Shown here: one piece after another, positions 1-4,780 of the stretch
How positions within the stretch are numbered: the first letter of the stretch is position 1
How the letters are laid out: the number at the start of each line of letters is the position of its first letter
NCBI GenBank assembly: GCA_035276085.1
Contig: DATELY010000211.1
Location: forward strand, 1 to 5,737
DNA: 5,737 nt
Source: DATELY01 sp035276085
Lineage (GTDB): Bacteria; Pseudomonadota; Gammaproteobacteria; Steroidobacterales; Steroidobacteraceae
Reading direction: 5' to 3'
Notes under the pieces: model-generated
Seen by the model: only the letters and a program-made list of their open reading frames with translations
What the model was told of the DNA's origin: nothing
Databases searched by the model: none
Translations under genes and position numbers: made by a program

Positions 1-1
1 C

Positions 2-295
2 ATCGGCATCTGGGCGAGCGGCTGGGAGAAACTGCAGATCGTCCCGATCATGATCGTCACGCCGCTGACGTTTCTGGGCGGCAGCTTCTACTCGATCGAT
101 ATGCTGCCCCCGGTGTGGCAGAAGGTCACGCTGTTCAATCCAGTGGTGTATCTCGTCAGCGGCTTTCGCTGGAGCTTCTACGGTAAGGCGGACGTGAGTG
201 TCGCGTTGAGCTTGGGCATGACACTCCTGTTCATGTGTCTGTGCCTGGGGATCATTGGGTGGATATTCAGGACGGGGTATCGATTGAAGCCGTGA
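2..295 (+). CDS. ABC-2 type transporter permease, C-terminal fragment (5' end outside window)
   Basis: This is the last 97 residues of an integral inner-membrane permease that would pair with an ATP-binding subunit to export a substrate I cannot name. The reading frame is open from base 2, so the start lies upstream of the window. The segment TPLTFLGGSFYSIDMLPP followed by NPVVYLVSGFRWSFYG is the conserved stretch near the C-terminus of ABC-2 permeases of the YadH/drug-export type. It is followed by a strongly hydrophobic last helix (about VALSLGMTLLFMCLCLGIIGWIF) and a short basic tail ending RLKP. A total length near 250-260 residues would be usual for the family. The ATPase partner would be expected just upstream, outside the window. 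The gene converges on the azurin gene, and a REP-type hairpin doublet lies in between. The family call is firm; the substrate is unknown. Confidence 0.87.
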   Translation: MGIWASGWEKLQIVPIMIVTPLTFLGGSFYSIDMLPPVWQKVTLFNPVVYLVSGFRWSFYGKADVSVALSLGMTLLFMCLCLGIIGWIFRTGYRLKP

Positions 296-312
296 CGTGC
301 TTCGCCGGATTG

Positions 313-353
313 GTCCCCTCCCCTGCGAAGCGGGGGAGGGTTAGGGTGGGGGC
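313..353 (+). repeat. REP-like palindrome, left doublet, first unit
   Basis: This GC-rich palindrome starts 17 bp after the permease stop codon. The hairpin occupies 316-340: CCCTCCCC pairs with GGGGAGGG, and an inner GC-GAA-GC closes on a GAA triloop. A tail TTAGGGTGGGGGC (341-353) follows. The same core and tail recur at 5597-5635, and in inverted form at 385-478 (interrupted) and 5668-5706. It could act as a transcript-end stabiliser or weak terminator for the permease mRNA, but there is no T-run after it. This repeat style is common between genes in proteobacterial chromosomes. Confidence 0.8.
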
Positions 354-384
354 AGGAACCTCGAACTTCATCTCATAAACGCCG

Positions 385-478
385 CACCCCCATCCTGTCC
401 TTCTGATGTGCAGGGATGCACAAATGGCGCGGGCGCATGGATGCGCAGGAGCGGCCCCCGCTATCGCAGGGGAAGGGA
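385..478 (-). repeat. REP-like palindrome, left doublet, second (inverted) unit, interrupted
   Basis: This is the inverted partner of the 313-353 unit, about 31 bp away. Its tail is at 385-403 (CACCCCCATCCTGTCCTTC) and its hairpin part at 455-478 (CCCCCGCTATCGCAGGGG and flank). In the intact inverted unit at the right end of the window (5668-5706) these two parts are contiguous. Here they are separated by about 51 bp of unrelated sequence (404-454). The unit lies just downstream of the azurin stop codon and would be transcribed at the 3' end of the azurin mRNA. Confidence 0.7.
404..454. repeat. ~51-bp double-hairpin insertion inside a REP-like unit
   Basis: This segment interrupts the inverted REP-like unit and has no counterpart in the intact copy at 5668-5706. 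It contains two perfect short palindromes: TGTGCA-GGGA-TGCACA at 407-422 and GCGCAT-GG-ATGCGC at 433-446. The compact paired-hairpin form resembles small non-autonomous palindromic elements that spread into intergenic sequence. Which family it belongs to cannot be decided from a single copy. The exact edges are uncertain by a base or two because C residues occur on both sides of the right junction. Confidence 0.5.
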
Positions 479-502
479 CGCATTAGCAGACTGTGTCTCA
501 AG

Positions 503-961
503 TCAACCGAACTTCAGCTTGCCCTTCATCACCGCCCAGTGTCCCGGGAACGAGCAGAAAAAGGTGTAATCGCCGCCCTTCTTCAGCTTGGACGTCGGGA
601 ACGTGACGCTCGTGCTCTGGCCGCCGCCCACGAGCTTCGTGTGAGCGATGACTTGCGGGCCTTCCTTGACGTAGTTGCTGGTTGCGCCGGCCGACATGCC
701 GGCAGTCGCTGCGGCCTGCATGTCTTTGGTCTCGGTCAGCACCCAGTTGTGACCCATGGCAGTGACCGGCATCTTGCCTGTGTGCTTCAGCGTGAGCTGC
801 ACCTCGGTGCAGTCGGCGGCAACGGCAAGCTCCTTCTTGTTGTACGTCATTTGATCCGTGCCTTCGATTTCCAGCTGACAGGTCTTGGCTGCAGCCACCG
901 AGCTGAAGGTGGCAAGCACGGCCGCTGCAAATGCGGCGCGGATGTACGTGGAAGTAATCAT
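503..961 (-). CDS. azu: Azurin (periplasmic type 1 blue copper protein)
   Basis: The 152-residue precursor of azurin, a small periplasmic cupredoxin that carries single electrons between respiratory-chain partners such as c-type cytochromes. Residues 1-25 form a Sec signal peptide ending VAAA, with cleavage expected before Lys26; the mature length of 127 is typical. The copper site is complete: Gly70-His71 in MGHNWV, Cys136, His141 and Met145 in FFCSFPGHWAVMKG. Cys28 and Cys51 match the conserved disulfide. His60 and His107 match the two other histidines known from Pseudomonas azurin, and IAHTKL is conserved. The chosen ATG has AAGGA about 10 nt upstream. The gene appears monocistronic, converging on the ABC permease and diverging from the ABM-like gene. 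No FNR-type site was found upstream. The identification is near certain; the physiological partner is not visible here. Confidence 0.97.
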   Translation of the reverse strand: MITSTYIRAAFAAAVLATFSSVAAAKTCQLEIEGTDQMTYNKKELAVAADCTEVQLTLKHTGKMPVTAMGHNWVLTETKDMQAAATAGMSAGATSNYVKEGPQVIAHTKLVGGGQSTSVTFPTSKLKKGGDYTFFCSFPGHWAVMKGKLKFG

Positions 962-1131
962 CGTTCACCATTCCTTATTGATGTGGAGAGAGCGAACCCA
1001 AAGGTGTGCGGGTGCATTGTCCGGCGGCCCTGAGCCTCGTTTCAAGACGGACCCGCGGCGGTCGGTGTTCGCACGGCGGTGCCGACAACGACACAACCAA
1101 TGCGACTCTCGCGCAGCGTCGCACGACTTAG

Positions 1132-1188
1132 CTGAACCGCTCCTGCCAGCCCATCGTTCCCTGGTGGCGACCTGAACCGCGCTCCTGC
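1132..1188. repeat. Imperfect direct repeat in the azurin/ABM divergent region
   Basis: The sequence CTGAACCGCTCCTGC at 1132-1146 recurs at 1172-1188 as CTGAACCGCGCTCCTGC, identical apart from an extra GC. The starts are 40 bp apart, which is close to four helical turns. The second copy ends 14 bp before the ABM-like gene's start codon. It could be a paired binding site or chance. The rest of the 241-bp divergent region (962-1202) shows no convincing sigma-70 boxes or terminator. Confidence 0.35.
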
Positions 1189-1202
1189 TCCTTCGAGGCA
1201 GT

Positions 1203-1517
1203 ATGAAATTCATCTTCGAGGTACGGATCAAGCCGGGTCATACGGCGGAGGAATACGCGGATGCCTGGCTGCGGGCCAGCGAGTTGATCCAGCGCGCCCC
1301 CGGCGCCCGTGGCACGCGCCTGCAGCGCAAGATCGGCGCTCCGAACACACTGCTGGCCATCGCCAGCTGGGATTCCAAGGAGTATCGCGACGCCATGGAG
1401 TCCCGGCACGACGAGGCCATCGCCGCGATCATCCGCAGCGCCGCCCCGTTCGTGGAGATCAATGTCATCGGCGAGTTCGAAGAACCCGAATGGGTCGTGA
1501 TTCCGGAAGTGCCTTGA
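1203..1517 (+). CDS. Small dimeric alpha-beta barrel (ABM-like) protein
   Basis: A 104-residue cytoplasmic protein with no signal peptide or membrane segment. The pattern is a beta strand (MKFIFEVRIKPG), a helix (EEYADAWLRASELIQRA), a pair of strands around GTRLQRKIG and LLAIASWDS, a helix (KEYRDAMESRHDEAIAAII), and a final strand (VEINVIGEFEE). This is the layout of the ABM/dimeric alpha-beta barrel superfamily, where the motif of a strand ending in W followed by an acidic and basic helix is common. Members include small monooxygenases and haem or substrate-binding proteins of unknown role, so I do not assign a reaction. The ATG is preceded by GAGG with 4 nt spacing. It stands alone between divergent azurin and the downstream hemerythrin gene, 191 bp away on the same strand. 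Confidence 0.6.
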   Translation: MKFIFEVRIKPGHTAEEYADAWLRASELIQRAPGARGTRLQRKIGAPNTLLAIASWDSKEYRDAMESRHDEAIAAIIRSAAPFVEINVIGEFEEPEWVVIPEVP

Positions 1518-1640
1518 ACACCCCTCGGGACATCCGGGGTTTCACGTCGGCGGATGCGGGAGATTCCGCGGAGACGGGGCGACTTCAGGCAGGATATAAG
1601 CTATGAGTGGTTAGCCGGAAAGAGGGCAGTTTTTTTGACA

Positions 1641-1681
1641 CTAACCCTAACCGCTAACCGCCAACCGCCAACCGCCAACCG
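1641..1681. repeat. Heptanucleotide tandem repeat (CTAACCG/CCAACCG)
   Basis: A partial unit CTAACC at 1641-1646 is followed by five full heptads: CTAACCG, CTAACCG, CCAACCG, CCAACCG, CCAACCG (1647-1681). It ends 27 bp before the hemerythrin start codon and directly follows a T-run and a perfect TTGACA at 1635-1640. The opposite strand reads as evenly spaced GG pairs (GGTTGGC units), which could form a two-layer G-quadruplex. The array changes from CTAACCG to CCAACCG midway, so at least one base change has been amplified. The rest of the 1518-1708 intergenic stretch shows only a TATAAG at 1595-1600 without a matching -35. Confidence 0.85.
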
Positions 1682-1708
1682 CTTCGGGCATGCCAGCCCG
1701 GGGACACG

Positions 1709-2161
1709 ATGACGACTGAGACATTTCAATGGTCCGATGCCTTCCTGCTGGGCTACGGCAAGATGGACGACACCCACCGCGAGTTCGTCGAGCTGGTCGC
1801 AGCGATGCTGACCTGCCCGGACCCTGAGATGGCCGAGCGTCTGCACGCCTTCGCCGCGCATGCCGAGCACCATTTCGCGGAGGAGCTGAACTGGATGCTC
1901 ACCTCGCAGTTCCCCGCGACCCAGTGCCATGCCGATGAACACGCGGCAGTGATGGGTTCGGTCAGACAGGTGCAGGAGCTGGTCGACGCCGGCAACATCG
2001 AAGTGGCGCGTCGTCTCGCCACTGAGCTGGCACGCTGGTTCCCAAGTCACGCGGATCACATGGACTCGGCGCTGGCGCAATGGCTCGTGCGCAAGAAGCA
2101 CGGCGGCGCTCCGCTCGTGCTGAAGCGCGGAATCAAGCAGCAGGCAGATACGGTGGGTTGA
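1709..2161 (+). CDS. Bacteriohemerythrin
   Basis: A 150-residue single-domain hemerythrin, a four-helix bundle that binds O2 (or NO) at a non-haem di-iron centre in the cytoplasm. The expected ligands are all present: His23 in MDDTH; His55 and Glu59 in HHFAEELNWM; His74 and His78 in HADEH; His114 and Asp119 in WFPSHADHMD. The opening FQWSDAFLLGYGKMDDTH is characteristic of the bacterial branch. There is no fused signalling domain, so it is a stand-alone O2 carrier or sensor rather than a chemoreceptor. After about residue 127 there is a basic tail (VRKKHGGAPLVLKRG) not part of the core fold. GGGGA lies 4 nt before the ATG. Its stop codon is one base from the stop codon of the convergent protease gene. 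The family is firm; the physiological role (O2 supply, storage or NO scavenging) is open. Confidence 0.94.
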   Translation: MTTETFQWSDAFLLGYGKMDDTHREFVELVAAMLTCPDPEMAERLHAFAAHAEHHFAEELNWMLTSQFPATQCHADEHAAVMGSVRQVQELVDAGNIEVARRLATELARWFPSHADHMDSALAQWLVRKKHGGAPLVLKRGIKQQADTVG

Positions 2162-2162
2162 G

Positions 2163-3428
2163 TTACTCAGTCACGCTGGCCACATCGGCCGCACTCGCCG
2201 CACCGCTCGCGCACTTCGAGCTTGCATCCGCACCCGCCAACGCAGCGCACACGTTAATGCTGGCTCCAGCTGCACTGGTGTGCGCGAGGATGCTGCGCAC
2301 CTGCTCCGCATTCCACTGTCGGTGAGTCGACAGCAACAGCGCGATGCTTCCCGATACATTGGCCGCCGCCAATGAGCTGCCCGAGAGGAAGTCGTAGCGA
2401 TCGTGCGGCAGCAGCGTGAGCACGTCCGTTCCCGGCGCGAACAGCGCCGTGCGAGCGGAGGGCGCGTGACCTACGACGTCGACGGCCAGCACGCCGGCAA
2501 TGTCACACGGAAAACCGATCGATTCGCCGGTGGGCAACGCCCCGACGAAGATCATGCCGCGCTTCAAACCGTATTCGACCAGGCGTCGCAACAGCGGGTC
2601 GCTCGGGCCGCCCAAGCTCAGATTCACGACATCGGCTTTCAGGTCGATGGCTGCAGCCAGTGCTTTCGCCAACGTGAAGCTGTTGCAGGTGGCACGCACT
2701 TCCGCATCGCTGCGCGACCAGCACGCGGCGAGCGATACGACTGTTGCTTCCGGCGCGACGCCGACGATACCGAGCAGATTGTTCGTCGTCGCAGCGATGA
2801 TCCCCGTCACCGCTGTGCCGTGTGCGCTGCCTGATTCGTGCGCGCCGGTGAAGTCGCGCACCTCGATGGCGCGGCTGGCCAGGTCGGCATGCGCAACATC
2901 CGCAGAGGTGTCGATCACCGCGACGGTCACCCCTCGTCCCCGCGCCAACGCATGCGCATCCGGCACACCCATCACCGGCAGGCTGCGCTGCAAGCTCGCA
3001 TACGGGTCGTTGTACGCGCTCGCGTACGTGGAGAACGCGTTCAACGGTTGCGCAGACTCGACGCGTGGATCGGCACGCAAGCGCGCGAGCACTTCGGTTT
3101 GGGCCTGCTCAGGACGCAAGCGATAGACGATGCAATGCACGCCCAGCTGCGCGATCGGCCATTGCGTCACCGGTTCCAACCGGTGCTCGCTCGCGATCTG
3201 CGCGACCGCTGCACGCGTCGTCGCTCCAACGCCATACTGCAGTGGCATGCCGTAGTCCCGCGGCGACGAGCCGGCACGGGCCGGCGGTGCGGCGCCCGCG
3301 TTGCGCAACGTGATTACGACGAAGTGAGCAGGATCTGCATCGACCAGCGCCGCATCGCCCGCGTCGCGGACGTTCGCCGTACACGCGGCGAGCACACAGC
3401 ACAAGGCGATGAGCGGCCACCGGTTCAT
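2163..3428 (-). CDS. Subtilisin-like serine protease (S8 family), predicted lipoprotein
   Basis: A 421-residue subtilase with an N-terminal lipoprotein signal: lipobox Leu13-Ala-Ala-Cys16, predicting a lipid-anchored envelope protein. Residues about 65-133 look like a subtilase propeptide (helix AAVAQIASEH, strands LEPVTQWPI and HCIVYRL, helix EVLARLRADP, strand VESAQP). The catalytic domain runs from about 150 to 395 with Asp173 (VAVIDTSADVAH), His203 (SAHGTAVTGI) and Ser352 (SGSSLAAANVSG). The SLGG motif of the substrate cleft is at 271-274. The oxyanion-hole Asn normally found in an AAxGNxG motif is absent; the aligned stretch reads GALPTGESIGFPC (296-308). Extra cysteines (for example 236 and 248) may form disulfides. 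The start codon overlaps the anti-sigma stop as ATGA, indicating translational coupling. A role in processing or sensing for the upstream sigma/anti-sigma pair is an inference. Confidence 0.93.
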   Translation of the reverse strand: MNRWPLIALCCVLAACTANVRDAGDAALVDADPAHFVVITLRNAGAAPPARAGSSPRDYGMPLQYGVGATTRAAVAQIASEHRLEPVTQWPIAQLGVHCIVYRLRPEQAQTEVLARLRADPRVESAQPLNAFSTYASAYNDPYASLQRSLPVMGVPDAHALARGRGVTVAVIDTSADVAHADLASRAIEVRDFTGAHESGSAHGTAVTGIIAATTNNLLGIVGVAPEATVVSLAACWSRSDAEVRATCNSFTLAKALAAAIDLKADVVNLSLGGPSDPLLRRLVEYGLKRGMIFVGALPTGESIGFPCDIAGVLAVDVVGHAPSARTALFAPGTDVLTLLPHDRYDFLSGSSLAAANVSGSIALLLSTHRQWNAEQVRSILAHTSAAGASINVCAALAGADASSKCASGAASAADVASVTE

Positions 3429-4066
3429 CGACGTGATTCATCCGCCGCCGCGCTGGATTCCGCAAACAGCACCTCATCGTGCCGACGCAACTCGGCGATT
3501 GCAGAGGCGGGTTCACGATTGGCCACGGCGACCGTGTACACGCCGGCTTCGCTCGGTCCCGCAACGATCTCCGCGTCGACCTCGCGCAACAGAGCATTCA
3601 CACGGTCGAGAGAGGCACTCGGTGCAAATACGACGCGGATCGATCCTTGCGGCCGGGCGTCGGGGGCAGAAAGCGTCACATAGTCGGCGCCGCGTTGCGG
3701 CGCGAGCAGTGCGGCGAGGAGCCCGGCGATCGCAACGCCTTGCGCCCACACGGCCGCGATCAACCATCGCTGCCTGCGCGGCTGCGCCATGCCGATGTGT
3801 CGATCCGCTGACTCGGATGGACGCTGCGCCTGTGCATCGATGCGGGCGAGCAGCTTGTTCCAGGATGCGTCCGGCATCTCCATATCGCTTTGCGTGCCGC
3901 GCAGCTGCGCATGCACCTCGCGTTGCTGACGCAACTCTTCACGACATTCGGTGCAGCTCTCCGCATGCGTCAGAACGCGTTGCTGCTCGGCCTCGCCCAG
4001 CCGTCCGTTGACGAGCCAGGGAATGTCGTCCCAACACCGTTCGTGATTCGTCGTCGTGCTCTGCAT
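3425..4066 (-). CDS. Zinc-finger (ZAS/zf-HC2) transmembrane anti-sigma factor
   Basis: A 213-residue anti-sigma factor. Residues about 8-45 carry the zinc-binding anti-sigma signature: Cys11, then His34-x3-Cys38-x2-Cys41 (HAESCTEC), which clamps an ECF sigma factor in the cytoplasm. A single membrane span follows at about 101-122 (WLIAAVWAQGVAIAGLLAAL), after basic residues RRQR that favour a cytoplasmic N-terminus. The periplasmic part (about 123-213) has a strand-helix-strand-strand-helix-strand pattern: SIRVVF, LDRVNALLREV, EIVAGP, GVYTVAVA, ASAIAELRR, VLFAES. The start has only a modest GAGAG ribosome site. It lies 21 nt after the sigma gene and overlaps the protease gene by 4 nt. By family precedent, release of the sigma factor follows a conformational change or proteolysis of this protein. 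The signal is unknown. Confidence 0.92.
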   Translation of the reverse strand: MQSTTTNHERCWDDIPWLVNGRLGEAEQQRVLTHAESCTECREELRQQREVHAQLRGTQSDMEMPDASWNKLLARIDAQAQRPSESADRHIGMAQPRRQRWLIAAVWAQGVAIAGLLAALLAPQRGADYVTLSAPDARPQGSIRVVFAPSASLDRVNALLREVDAEIVAGPSEAGVYTVAVANREPASAIAELRRHDEVLFAESSAAADESRR

Positions 4067-4087
4067 CGTCGCTCTCGCCCGCTGGAG

Positions 4088-4690
4088 TTATGGAGTTGCA
4101 CCCGCGAGCCGCGGCAAGGACAGCCGCAGCTTGCGGCGCGCGTGGAACAGCCGCGTCTTCACGGTGTTGACCGAGCAATCGCAGATGGTGGCAATCTCCT
4201 CGCATGAGTGCCCGAGCACGTAGGCAAGCTCGAGACACAGTCGTTGCTCGACCGGGAGTTCGCTGACCGCGCATTCGATCCATTCGCGCGTCTCGCTGGT
4301 GGACGCCACTGCGCTCACTTGCAACGCTTCCGGCGCATCGAGCGCAACGAGCTCCAGCGATGCCCTGCGCACGCTTTTCAATGCACGCCGATACGCAATG
4401 CCGACGATCCACGTGGACACGCGCGACTCTCCGCGGAAGCGCTGCGCACTGGTCCACACCACGAAGAAGGTGTCGTTGATGACCTCTTCGGCCAGATCGT
4501 GCCGACGGGTCACGCGCACCAGGAATCGAGCCAGCCTGCGGTAGTAGAGGCCATACAGCTCGCGCAGCGCGGCGCGATCCTGCTGCGCGATGCGCTGGAT
4601 CAACACAAGCTCGTTCTCATTGCTCGACAGCGACCGGCTACCGGGCGCGACGGGCGCCTGCGAGCTGCTGTCGAGCGGGGATTGCATCAT
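4088..4690 (-). CDS. ECF-type (extracytoplasmic function) RNA polymerase sigma factor
   Basis: A 200-residue group 4 sigma factor that would direct RNA polymerase to a small regulon when freed from its anti-sigma partner. Region 2 spans about 42-110, including DLAEEVINDTFFVVW (core binding and -10 recognition) and FRGESRVSTWIVGIAYRRAL. Region 4 spans about 136-190, with ELPVEQRLCLELAYVLGHS and a helix-turn-helix, EEIATICDCSVNTVKTRLFHARRKL, for the -35 element. There is no region 1.1 or 3, as expected. Two adjacent ATG codons (4690 and 4687) could start translation, and neither has a strong Shine-Dalgarno sequence. The first 25 residues are Ser/Pro-rich and unlike the conserved fold. The gene is immediately upstream of its apparent anti-sigma factor and a protease, and 90 bp downstream of a porin-like gene on the same strand. 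The exact ECF subgroup was not determined. Confidence 0.95.
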   Translation of the reverse strand: MMQSPLDSSSQAPVAPGSRSLSSNENELVLIQRIAQQDRAALRELYGLYYRRLARFLVRVTRRHDLAEEVINDTFFVVWTSAQRFRGESRVSTWIVGIAYRRALKSVRRASLELVALDAPEALQVSAVASTSETREWIECAVSELPVEQRLCLELAYVLGHSCEEIATICDCSVNTVKTRLFHARRKLRLSLPRLAGATP

Positions 4691-4721
4691 CGTGCTGCTG
4701 AGCCGTGACGAATGGGTCTTG

Positions 4722-4752
4722 TCGAGGGGTCGAACGGCAAGAAATTACACCC
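4722..4752 (-). promoter_or_regulatory. Candidate ECF-type promoter upstream of the sigma gene
   Basis: Read on the minus strand, the 90-bp gap before the sigma gene contains GGGTGTAATTTC (4752-4741), resembling the -35 elements with a central GTAA seen at autoregulated ECF promoters. About 16 bp downstream lies CTCGAC-type sequence (around 4727-4721) as a possible -10. Many ECF sigma operons are self-activated, so the position makes sense. The match is by eye and weak. Confidence 0.22.
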
Positions 4753-4780
4753 GTGAGTACCCTGATCCCGTCCCCCAGGT

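Noticed and set aside
313..478. Short regularly repeated palindromes as a CRISPR array
   Set aside because: There are only two inverted units with one spacer, the orientation is head-to-head rather than direct, and no cas genes are nearby.
978..991. TTGAT upstream of azurin as an FNR/Anr box
   Set aside because: Only one half-site is present; the bases at the position of the second half (ATCAA) do not match.
416..1033. Plus-strand open frame (205 codons) across the azurin gene
   Set aside because: It runs antisense through the whole azurin gene and begins inside the repeat insertion. Azurin has a complete copper site and signal peptide, so the other frame is a shadow.
1520..1540. ACCCC...GGGGT hairpin after the ABM-like gene as a terminator
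   Set aside because: The stem is only 5 bp with an 11-nt loop and is not followed by a T-run, so a terminator call is not supported.
1601..2101. Minus-strand open frame (166 codons) opposite hemerythrin, with a LAVGGWRLAV-type N-terminal part
   Set aside because: The repeated peptide is just the heptad DNA repeat translated in reverse, and the remainder is antisense to a hemerythrin with complete iron ligands.
2838..3683. Long plus-strand open frame (281 codons) opposite the protease and anti-sigma genes
   Set aside because: It is antisense to two genes with clear motifs and its translation is Arg/Ala/His-rich low-complexity sequence typical of a GC-rich shadow frame. No family is recognisable.
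4208..4708. Plus-strand open frame (166 codons) opposite the sigma factor
   Set aside because: It is antisense to unmistakable sigma regions 2 and 4. Its composition is His/Arg/Ala-rich and no domain is recognisable.
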